Shown here in pieces: positions 8,937 to 19,400 of a stretch of 64,000 nt of DNA. Position 1 is the first letter of the stretch; every line of letters starts with the position of its first letter. A program made the translations under genes and the position numbers. This DNA comes from Oscillospiraceae bacterium (GTDB taxonomy: Bacteria; Bacillota; Clostridia; Oscillospirales; Oscillospiraceae), in the NCBI GenBank assembly GCA_017429835.1, contig JAFROD010000007.1, forward strand, positions 1 to 64,000. The letters run 5' to 3'. The notes under the pieces were generated by a model. It had not been told where the DNA came from. It made no database searches and saw only the letters and a program-made list of their open reading frames with translations.

Positions 8937-9526
8937 AGCAGTACCTCCAGATACGATCTGAGTTTTTCCTCGACCTTCAGCGTTTTTGCGTATTGTGACA
9001 GCAGCGGGATGTTCTTCTCTTTCTGCGCGGCATAGCGCTTGAACGCGTCGGTTACAATACCGACGTCCACACGGTTCCTTGACCGCAGCACATCGCAGAG
9101 CGTCCGCTCGGCGTCATAGACCGCGACCGTGTTCCCGCCGGGTGTTTGCACCTTTGTAATACCAAGACTGTAATATGGCTCTTTTGCGCCGCTGCACAGG
9201 ATTCCTTCGGCTTTCGGTTTTGAAAGGTTGTAGGTGCCGGGAAAGGTCATATGGTATCTTGCCGGGGTGCGGTCGGTCAGGTTCCAGAGAAACAGGGCGG
9301 TCTCCAGGGAGAAGATCCCGCGTTTGAATCGCTCCTGCAGCGATACAAACTCATCCTCCCAGGCGTCAGGAAGGATATAAATGCCCCGTGCAGTTTTTTC
9401 CAGTTTTCCGAGATCAGCAAGATATTTCAGAACACCGCGGGAAAGGCCGACCTCACCAATCATAGAGGCAGTCACGACGCCGTTGTTCTGTTTTGCCATA
9501 TCAAGGATTTGCTGCGTGTGATTCAT
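8933..9526 (-). CDS. abiEi: AbiEi-type antitoxin / autorepressor
   Basis: The 197-residue antitoxin has an N-terminal winged helix-turn-helix (residues about 1-60, with G-V-V-T-A-S-M-I and R-G-I-Y-I-L-P) and the AbiEi C-terminal domain, including the Y-D-A-E-R-T-L-C-D motif. It is the first gene of the pair, as usual. GGGAGGATGACCTT lies just upstream of the ATG at 9526. Members of this family bind inverted repeats in their own promoter, and a matching palindrome lies over the -10 box at 9562-9582. Confidence 0.88.
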   Translation of the reverse strand: MNHTQQILDMAKQNNGVVTASMIGEVGLSRGVLKYLADLGKLEKTARGIYILPDAWEDEFVSLQERFKRGIFSLETALFLWNLTDRTPARYHMTFPGTYNLSKPKAEGILCSGAKEPYYSLGITKVQTPGGNTVAVYDAERTLCDVLRSRNRVDVGIVTDAFKRYAAQKEKNIPLLSQYAKTLKVEEKLRSYLEVLL

Positions 9527-9561
9527 AAGGTCATCCTCCCTTCCTCATAATTGACTTTTAC

Positions 9562-9597
9562 GCTTGTTATTATATGACAAGCAAGCACAAATGTCAA
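9562..9597 (-). promoter_or_regulatory. abiE promoter with palindromic operator over the -10 box
   Basis: On the minus strand TTGACA (9592-9597), a 17-bp spacer and TATAAT (9569-9574) form a consensus sigma-A promoter. GCTTGT at 9562-9567 and ACAAGC at 9577-9582 form an inverted repeat that encloses the -10 hexamer, a natural site for repression by AbiEi. Confidence 0.8.
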
Positions 9598-9707
9598 TGC
9601 CTGTTCTGTTATTTTGGCATTGCTCGCAATCTCAATACTGCGCCGCCAAGTTTTAGCTCCGGCAATTACCGAAAGCAATCCAGCGAAATGATCCCGGTTC
9701 TCACCAT

Positions 9708-9763
9708 ATCCTATCTCGCGACAAGCAAAGGCAGCCACGTTGCAGTAATTGGCTACCCTCCAA
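9708..9763. repeat. 56-bp direct repeat, right copy, flanking the AbiE module
   Basis: This is the second copy of the sequence at 7989-8044, same orientation. Distance between copies is 1.72 kb, just enough to hold the AbiE operon and its promoter. Confidence 0.75.
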
Positions 9764-9809
9764 GAGAAGGAAGTATGCTGCACATACAAAAGCTGCCAAT
9801 AATTTGACA

Positions 9810-10120
9810 AATTATGTGCCCATGCTATGCGATCCTTGATCTGCTCCATCAAAAACACAGGGTCGACAGGAGCAGTCGGCACAAGCTTGTCCACGCTGTA
9901 GAGATTGCTTTCGGTGGCATCAGCAACGTGAATGTCATTCAGCGTCAGCTGCTTGCTGTCACGGTAGGAGCTGACCTCTCCGGAAACATAGGCGATTTTT
10001 CCGGTGTCTTTCTGGCAGACCGTGCCGTTATAATTCCAAAAAACCGCCGTGATCTTACCAGTCTGATCGGATACGACTGCGTTCAGATACGTATTTCCGT
10101 TTCTATGCCGAGCACATCAG
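9810..10120 (-). pseudogene. OB-fold/HD protein fragment (paralogue of the gene at 49206)
   Basis: The minus-strand frame from about 10120 to 9810 matches residues about 20-125 of the intact OB/HD protein at 49206-50150. It has a G-N-T-Y-L-N-A-V-V segment, then K-I-T-A-V-F-W-N, and then V-P-T-A-P-V-D in place of V-P-T-A-P-I-D. This covers the OB fold and the start of the linker. The HD domain is missing, and a TGA closes the frame upstream at about 10120. It runs on into the 9708-9763 repeat, so the 3' part was replaced. Confidence 0.6.
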
Positions 10121-10244
10121 CCGTATCGCCGTCAATGCAGACGGCTTGTTTTTCACGCTCTCGCGGGCAATATGCTTGACCTCTCTTTCGATAGCTGAAA
10201 TCGCTATCCATCGTTACGTCAGCCGCGCAGCCGTCCATTGACAC

Positions 10245-10395
10245 TAAAATTCAATTAAAAACTTTAATTGAATTTTGCTGCGCTACGCACAGCATTTTCA
10301 GCGCAACGCGCTGAAAAGCCGTCTCATACAGACTTCGACGCGCCCTTGGCGCTATAAAATACTTTTTAAAGCATTTTATCGAAGTCTAGTATGAG
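10245..10395. repeat. Cluster of three palindromes downstream of the giant SLH gene
   Basis: Three strong inverted repeats follow one another. 10245-10276 has 14-bp AT arms. 10295-10317 has arms TTTTCAGCGC and GCGCTGAAAA. 10323-10395 pairs CTCATAC with GTATGAG outside and AGACTTCGA with TCGAAGTCT inside. No gene is recognisable in 10211-10424. Confidence 0.65.
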
Positions 10396-10424
10396 TAACT
10401 TCCGCAGCCGCTTGAACAGTTATA

Positions 10425-10461
10425 GAAAGCCCTTGCAAACGAGGCGTTTGCAAGGGCTTTC
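10425..10461 (-). terminator. Terminator of the protease / peptide / SLH operon
   Basis: GAAAGCCCTTGCAAACG and its complement form a 16-17-bp stem with a short loop. It lies 15 bp past the stop of the 2985-residue SLH gene. Confidence 0.75.
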
Positions 10462-10476
10462 GTGTGTTGATCGTTC

Positions 10477-13400
10477 TTATTCTGGGCTTGCCACGCTGGT
10501 GCAGTAACGCATCAGCATCGTAGCGACCTCGGCGCGGGTTGCGCTCTTTCCGGGACTGAGGACCGTGGCGGAGGTGCCTCTGATAATGCCGACGGTGACA
10601 GCCCACTGCATCGGAAGCCGTGCAAAGTCGGAAACCGCATTTGCGTCGGTGTAGTCGGAAAGATCGGCGTCAGCGCCGGCGTTCACGTCCAATCCCTTGT
10701 ATGCAGCGTACCGATAGAGGAAGGCAGCAAGCTGTTCTCTTGTGAGCTCTGCATACGGGGAGAAGGTCGCTGTGCTGGTGCCGAGCGTAATGCCCGTATC
10801 CGTTGCCCAGAGGACCGCCTTCTCATACCAGCTTCCTGCCTCGACGTCTATAAAGGACGTTTCTGACTTAGCCGGCTCCGGAGCGCCCTCCAAGCGCCAG
10901 AGCATGGTGACAAGCATCGCGCGGTTCGTAGCTGTTTGCGGAGAGAATTCGTCTGCGCCGGTGCCGCGCATCACGCCCTCGTCCAGTGCCCAGTGGATGC
11001 CGTCGTGGTACCATTCGTTGACGTTTACGTCGGTGAATTTCGCCATCGGGCAGCTATCGTCCTTCGGGCAGTCGTCCGGCTGCGGGCCGCTGCCATCTCC
11101 GACCTTGACCGTAATGCTGACGCTCGCTCCGCTGGGAAGGAGGGTCGCGGTCAGAGTCGTCGTGCCGTTCATCAGGCCGGTCAAGTTACCGGCAGCATCC
11201 ACGGAGGCAATATTGGGATCGTCAACAGTGTAGATGACAGTACCGCTCGTGTCCATAAACAGGGTGGACTCATAACTGAGATTAACCTGCGCCTGTTTGC
11301 CGACCTCGACGGACATCGCCTTGCCGCCGTTCAGCGTCAGGTGGATGGGAGCATCCAGAGAGATGAGGGTCTGCTCGGTGGCGGCAACGGCTGCGCCGCG
11401 CTCATCGCGCACGATTGCGGAGACGGCGTCGTAGCCGCAGAACTGGAAGACGCTGACCGGAAGCTCGACGGCTTTCTCCACCGTCCGTGTCTCACCCGGC
11501 TTGAGTCCGGAGATATCCTCGAAGATCAAAACGGCGTCGTCCATGCCGTAGCGCTCCGTGATGTCGCCGTAAAGGGCTTCCAGCTCGAGCGTCGCGCTAT
11601 AGCCCTCGGGCGCGGGCAGATTACCGGTATTGGTGACATGGTACTTCATATCGAAGCTGTCGCCGTTCTGCACGGCGCTGTCAACCTCCAGCTCATAAAC
11701 CGGCTTCAGCTCGAAGGGCGAAGAGGCGTTCTCAATAGGATCGTAATAGGTGCCGTCCGCCTTCTTCTCGCGGCTCACCGCCAGAAGCGTATAACCCTCG
11801 GGGCCGTCGGCGGGGATCGTCCATTCGAAGATGACCTGCTGCGCCGTGTTCACGGGGAAGCGACCGTCGCTTTCGATGGAGTAAACCTCCTTGCCGCGCT
11901 GACCGTCCTTGCATTCATAGACCGTGATGTCGCAGCCCTCTGCGGCGGTCAGGCCGGTATTCTCAACGATGGCAACGACGTTGACCGTCTGCCCTGCAAC
12001 GGGCGTATCGTCGGAGAAGCGGAATTCGGTCGCTTCCACCGAGCCGATCGGCGCGAAGGTGGTCACGGTCAGATTGATGTCGGAGGGATAGAACGGAGAG
12101 CCGATGAAGTACAGCCGTCCGTCAATCTCCTGCACGCCTGCCAGCCCCTTGTCGATCATCATTGCCTGTTTTTCCTCGGTGTCGGCATAGAGCATACGGA
12201 GCTGATTGTGTACGATGATCAGGCCGCCGTCGTCAGCCAGCGCGATGGACAGACCGTCGTTATAGCTGTTATCCCGCGTGAGCAGGTACGGCTTGGACCA
12301 GGCGGCGACGAAGCCGGCTTCCTCGCCCTCTTCCGTTCCGCCGGAGCGGTCCTCTTCCTTGATCATGGCGGAGGCATAGATGCCGAGCGTCGGGTAGTTG
12401 ACGGCTATGCCGTCGGTGTATTCCTCGGTGTAGACGTCCGAATCGGTCCAGACCACGTAGATGTTGTCATCCTTATCGGTGATGACATGATACTCTGTGG
12501 CGTTCAGCTTATCGTCCGTCATAATGGAGCCGAAGTCCACACGCTGCACGTTCGGCTGATAGGGCTTGCCGGTGGTCGCGTCAACGGCGAAGGTGCCGTC
12601 GCTGCGAAGCGCGTAGGTCATCTCTGTCTCGCCGTCATAGTACCACTCGCCGTCGCCGCTCTGTGCAACGGAGACCGGCACCTTTGCGTTGAGGAGCTCG
12701 GAAATGTTCAGATAGCGCAGTCCGTCGTCGCCCTGCCGCCAGAAGAGCCAGGTGGAGCCGTCGGCGCGGATCAGCTTGGGATCGGAAACGCCAACCTCCT
12801 CCATCGTCGTACCGGTGACGTCGCCGGTGAGCGGGTCGTATACGTCGACCTCTTCTTCGCCAGCAACCTTGATCGGAACGTAGATGCTGTGCTCCTTGAA
12901 GCGGTAGAACTGCATAAACATGTCACGATCGTCCGCAGTTTCGAGATTGAAGTCCTTATCCACGGTGAAGGTGAACGCCGCCAGTCCGTTGTAGCCCTGC
13001 GCCACGGTCAGATCGGAGATGGGCATATCGGTCTGCCCTCCGTCCTCATCGCGCAGCGCGGAGTTGAGGAAGCGCTGGCCCTTCCAGGTTGCAAGCATCT
13101 GCGCCTGCGTCTCCGGGGAGGCAGCGGTTTCGTTCGGGAAGTAGTAATCCCGCGCCCAGCCGGGCTCATGGGTGTTTCCGAGGGTGTCCGATGCATCGGT
13201 CTGGTTGTTGTAAAGCATGTAGCACAGCACGGAGTAGGTATGCTCGTCCGGGTTGGAGCTGAGGAGGTTATTGAGCTTATCCTCAGCGGTGTCATATTCC
13301 TCGTCGTCCTGTGCGGTCTTGTAGTAGAGGATGATATAGTCGCCTGTCTCGGCGTCGTAGACCGCCTGCGGCGTGGCGTCATAGTAATCGTCGTCCGTGA

Positions 13401-16400
13401 GCTGCTCGATCGGTCCGAAGGTGCAGGTCTCCTTATCGAAGAGGACGGTAAACACGTCCATCTTCTCCAGCAAGCGGGCAGGATCGCGTTCCAGAGCGTC
13501 CTGCACCAGTCCGTCCGTAGCCGCCGCGCCGTTCTGCGCGGTGAGCTCGTCTGCGACCTGCACCTTGAGCGCGTCGTACTTCTCTTGTGCAATGGACGTC
13601 CATGTGACAATGATCTTGTCGCCCGCGTCCACCAGGTTAGCGCTGCTGTCGGCGGTCTCGTCGAGCTGGATCGCCTTCGGCTCCGTCCAGGTTTCTGCGT
13701 TGGCATCGAAGACCGTATACTTGAGCGTGTACGCCTGCTGACGGTCGCGGGTCACGTCGTCGTCCAGGAAGGTCACTAAGAAACGGTTGTCGCCCAAAGC
13801 GATGATCTTGCTGGCGGTAGACGCCGGCGCGTTCTCCAGGATCGGGTGGCTGCTGACCTGTCCAAACGCCGCCATCAGGGAGGCGTCGTTTGCAACCCAG
13901 TTGGAATTCACATGGTCGTTGACGTGGAAGGACAGGGACTTGTCCTGCGCATCCTCGGTCAGAACCGCCTGATTGATTGCGCCGCCGATCACGCCGGACA
14001 TGCGGAGCATGTCGATCATATTATACTCGTTCCATGTGATGATGCCGTTCTTATAGCAGTATTCCTGCACGGCGTTGACACGTTGCCGGACGTCCTGATA
14101 GCCGCCGGTATAGAGATCCAGCCATGCCGCCAGATCATCCACCTGCTTGCGCGCCTCGGCGCGAGCAGCCGCAGTGCCGCGGCCGGCGTTGATTCCCTTG
14201 TTGGCAAGAAGAATCAGCTTTTCGGCGCGGCTCGCCTGCTGGAACCAGCCGAGCCAGCCGTCGTTGAAGGGCAGCGGCCAGGAGGCGCTGAACAGCTCGA
14301 TGGAGCCGAAAACATAGTCGATGGTGCCGGTGGCGGTAAAGTCCGTGGAGTAGCTGATCCATTTCGTTCCGTCCAGATCTGGGTACCATTTGCCCATGTT
14401 GTTGCTCATGCCCATATTGACGCCGATCGTCGCGGTGGCGCGAACGCCGATAATCTTATACGCGCCGACGCCGACAGTGCCGGAGAAGCCGCCTCTGCCG
14501 ACGAGCTCCACGTTGAAGCCCCAGTCGTTGCCGAAGACCTGATCGGAGTTATAATATGCCTCGTCCAGTGTTTTGTTCGGGTCTGCCTCTGCGCCGAGGA
14601 AGACCGTGACGTCGATCGCCGCCTCAAAGTTGATGTACCACGGGATCACCGTGTAAAAGGCGAAGGTATAGCCTGCCGTGACCTTGCCGCCGACGAAGCC
14701 GCCTGCGGCGAGCAGCACGTGATCGTGGCTGATTTCCGTATGACCGCTCGCGTCGGTATCCTGATTGGCGATAAAGCCGAAGTCCACGTACAGTCCCAGA
14801 TAGAGGCTGAAGGTAAACGCGCCCCCGCCGAAGGTGCTCTTGAAGATTTTCTCCATCGCCTTGTTAGGGTCGCCGTAACCGTGAACGCCCCTGCTGAGGA
14901 ACTCGTCCCAGAAATCGAAGGTCTGTTTTGCCTCGTAGGGATTGGCTGTTTTCTGGAAGCCTTCGGTGCCGGTGGTAAACGCCACGCCGACCATCACGCG
15001 CACGCCGCCGAAGTTATTCTCCTTGACGACCGCCGCCGCGCTGACCGCCCATTGGCGACCGAAGCCCATCAGTTCCGCTTCGGCTTCGTCGTCCGACTGC
15101 AGGCCTCTCTTTCCCATATCCTCCAGCGCCTTGATGACCTCCTGCGCACCGCGGTCGGACACAGAGGAAGAAAGAACGTTGAAGGTATGGACGACAGCAG
15201 TGATCTCGCCCATCCACGGCCACTGGCCGAAGCTGCGGCGGCTGCCCTCCTGCAGACCTTCGGGAGTAATGAAGTCGGCAAAGTTCACTTCAAGATCCAT
15301 GGTCTTCGGCTCGAACTGCTGATCGGCGATGACCGTGAAGCCGGTCGAGGCGGACTGATAGACCATTTTCGTCTCCTGGGAGAAGCCGCCGGGGCGGCGG
15401 TCGGTGGTCAGCCGCGCCATCAGCACATCGCCGTAGGTGTAGAGCTCCGGGCTCTCCGGGGAGAATTCCATAATGGTCAGCGTCGCGGTGTTGGTCTCCG
15501 CGTCCCATTTCAGCTTCTTCCCGTCCTCCTCCGAGGTCGTGGAATATACCCCGTGAATCTCGCCGGTGAGCTGATTCTGGAAGTAAAGCGTCACGTCCAC
15601 GACATTTTCGGGGATCGTGACGGTATTGCCGTCCTTGTCTGCGCCGAGGTAGCCAGAGCCGGGATTAACGACGACGTTGATCTCCAGCTTCTTGCCGTTC
15701 ATCTCCATGGCGCTGATCGCCTTGCAGTTGAAGCCGTCGAGCTTCACGGTCACGTTCTCGAAGCGCGCGCCGCCGACCGCCCAGCTTTGCACCTGCACGC
15801 CGCCTAAGCTCATGGGTACCGCCTGCACCTTCGTCTGCGCGCCGCCCTGCAGCTCGTTATGGACGGCGTCCTGCTTCGGCGCGCTCGCCGCAGCGAGCTT
15901 GACCTCTCGAATGGCAGTCTGCCCGTTGTAGGAGACGAGGTAGCGCATCCACGTGCCGCCCTTGAGATAAATGGCGGAGGTTGTAAAGGTGCCGTCGATG
16001 GTGCTGGTCGCGCCGCCGAACGGAATTTCGATGCCTGCGCCGTTCACCGGGATGATGTCATCGGCGCTTTGACCGGTGGTGAGGTTCAGTGTGGAGGTGT
16101 ATGCCGTGCCGTCAAAGGTATAGTATGCGTGATCCGCTTCGGTGCGGTCCACGCGCAGGGTGATGACGTTGTCGCTCGCCTTGACGCCGGCGTAGAACCA
16201 GAAGACGTTGCCGGAGAAGGTCTTGCTGTTGTTCGGCAACGACCACAGCGGAACGTGCGTACTGTCCTTGGTCAGCGCAGTCAGCTCGATAAATTCGTTG
16301 GTGACCACGGAGGGCTTCACCGTGTAGTAGGCATAGCCGCCGCTGGTCTCGGTCTGCGTCAAGCCGGCGAAGATTCCCTTGCCGGTGTCAAGATACTGCA

Positions 16401-19400
16401 GATCGCTTTCCGGCACGCGCAGCCGCACGGCGTTCGCCTTATCGCTGAACACCTGCCAGAATTCGTAATAATCCTCCTCCAGAAGGAACGTGGGAGAATC
16501 GTCCTTATTCGGGTCGGGACTCTTGATGAAGTAACTGCAATCAGTTCCGCCGCTCATCCAACCGGAAGCGCTGCCCATACGGCTGATGTAGCCGATGCCG
16601 ACGGGCGTCATGGCGGCAGCCGTGCTTTCGGGCGTATTGACCGGCACGAAGGTCAGCTTGTCGCCGTAGTGGAAGGTATGGGTTCCGGGCGCAAACACCT
16701 TTGCGGCGTCCGTTCCGGAAAGGAAGATCTCTGCCGACTCCTTCGTCCGGAAGAAGGCAACGTAGTCGATCTGGATCTTGTCGCCGGATTTCTCCGTGTC
16801 GTTGGCATACCAGATCGGATCGATGCGGAGCCAGTTCACCGTCCCCTTCCAGGTCGTCTGCGTGATCGTCTCGCCCTTGCAGGCGTTGACCGTCCGCACA
16901 TTCTCCTCAGGAACGTTGATCAGATAGGTATGCCATTGCGTGTCGTGCGCAAGATCGACGTGAACACATGACGAGCCGTAAGGCCCGCTGTTGTTGAATT
17001 TTCCGTACAGCTCGATGGCGTCCGCGTTGCAGAGGTTTTTGGCGCGTACCGCTGCCCAAACGAGATTGGAGGCGTTGTCATAGGGCATATCAATGGAGAC
17101 ATAAGGATCCGCTGCCGTGGCAGTGAAGGTATAATAGCTGTTGCCCTCGGCGTCCTTCTCTCCCGCCCAGTTGACGTTATGCCGGGAGCCGGCACCCATC
17201 ACTTTGCTCATTGCTCCGTCGGCGTTGAAATCCCACAGTAGCTCGGGCGCGCCCTTGATGCCCACGCCGCCGTAGCCGGTATCGAGCACCTGCACGGTGA
17301 CGTCTTTCACATACTTGAAGACCGGGCGGATCTGAATGGTACCGGAATAAGAGCCGTTGGAGTCCTTCTTCCAGGTGATGTAGCCGCGTCTTGCGAGCGC
17401 GTCGATGACGCTCTCGGTGAGATCGACGCTGATGGAGCCGGAGTTTCCGTTGTTCGTTCCCAGCGTGTAGGTCGCGCCGGTGGTCGGATGTACCGCGACC
17501 AGCTGGTAGAATCTGGACCATTCCTTCGATCCCAGACGGGAAACGGAGAAGTGTCCGTTCGTCCAGTAGGTGCCGGTCGTCTCAAAGCTGTCGTCCAAAA
17601 CGACGTGCTCATAGTCGTCCAGAATCTGCTTGTCCGTCAAGCCCTCATAGTGCAGGACCTGCGCCTGCTGGAGCTGGACGGTGAACTTGCGCTTGATGGG
17701 TTGGACGGAATAGATCGTGAGATCCGTGTAGCTGTCGCGGAAGCCGTTGTGCACCTCGTAGCACCAGTCCTTGAGCTTGATATAGTTCGGCGATTCTTCC
17801 GTTCCGTAATAGACCTCTACGGTCTGATTGTCCTTGGTAGAGCAGTCGCCGTATTTATGGTCATACAGATTGACCCAAGAGTTCGTGTCCCAATCCCACT
17901 TTTTGATCAAAAACTGGATCATGGAATACCAGGTGTGGAGCTTAAAATAGACGCTGATGCCGTCCCATGCATAGCTCGTGGGGTGGTATAAGTCGATGTA
18001 TTCGCCGCAGCACTTATCCTCCGGCGTCTCCATATACACGCCGTAGCCGTTGGAGCGGAAGCTGACGTGGCTCGACTTTTCGTCGAGGCAGTTTTGCAGA
18101 TTCCACTGATCGCCGAGGCGGTCGTCGTCCTTTGTCTCCATCAGCGCCGCCTCGATCTCGGCAGCGGCGATAACGACCCGCGCGCAGGACGTGCCGATCG
18201 TGACGCCGTCGTCGTCAGGAAGCGGCGAGATATAGACCTTAAAATCCTTCTCCGTGACGCCGTGGGTCACGGGGAGCTCCACGGTGCGCTGCGTGACGCC
18301 CATGGGGAAATAGAGCTTCGCGCCAACGCCGCCGTAGTCGTCGCCGGCAGTCGCAGTGCCGTCGGCGGACTGCAGCATCACGCCGACTACGGAATTGACG
18401 CGCCCTTCACGAGTCACTGTGATGGAGGCGGTTCCGTTTTCCGCCTTGATTTCCGCCTGCGCAAAGCTCACCGTCACGGGCGTGCGGGGATCCTCGTCCT
18501 GAATGACGACCGTGCGCATATTGAAGTCCTCCGGCGCAGTAAAGCCGTCCGGCAGGTTCTTGAGGAGCAGCATGATGATGCTGTCGCCCTCGGCAGCGTC
18601 GGAATACAGGGGCGTGATAACAAGGAATTTTGCCTCCTCGCCGGCGTCAAAATGCAGATTGTAGTCTCTGCCGGGATAGGAATCCTCGACGGACGGCGTC
18701 ACTGCCTCGTCCAAGCCGCTCATGGGATTGGCGCCGGACAGCGCGTCTGCAAAGCCGGTGGGGCCTTCCAGCTGCTGCCGGTCGGAGGTTGTGCCGGTAT
18801 AGGCGTTTCTCGCCGCACGCAGGGATTGCGCGGAAGAACCCTCAATGACTTCCTCCGTCGCTGCTGCGATGGTCTCCTCCGGCGTATCCGCACGCGGGCT
18901 CTCTTCGGTCACAGGGTTGCCCTCGTCGTCGAGGGGGAAACCCGTCAGATGCCCGATGACCTCACCGTCGGTCGAAAGGAGGTCTGCGCCGCCTTCCTCA
19001 TAGACCGCCTGACCGATCGCGTCGTTAAATTCGTCCGGCTCAATCTCCTCGTACTCGCCGTTCAGGAACAGATCAACAACAGAAACACCGCCCAGCTCCA
19101 GAACGGGCTCGGTCTCGGCTTTGTAAATTTCCGCCGTATAGTTGACGCCGTAATGAGCGGTCATGTCCACCAGCTTCAGGGTGATGTCCGCCGCCGCGCT
19201 GACGTCGCCGGTTCTCTGAATGGGGATATAGAGCTTGTCCGTGCTCTTTTCGGAAATGCTGAAATCCTCGCGGATGAAGAAGTAGTTTCCGCCGTCCTGC
19301 AGCGTCTGCGGCACAGAGAGCGGAATGTCGATTGCCGGATCTGCAAAAACGGGGGCAATGATGCCCTCGGAGCTCTGGAACAGCATCAGCGTGCAGAGGA

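Noticed and set aside
10085..10210. 41-codon minus-strand frame beside the OB-fold fragment
   Set aside because: It opens with an ATG but has no ribosome site, overlaps the pseudogene in another phase and resembles nothing known to me.
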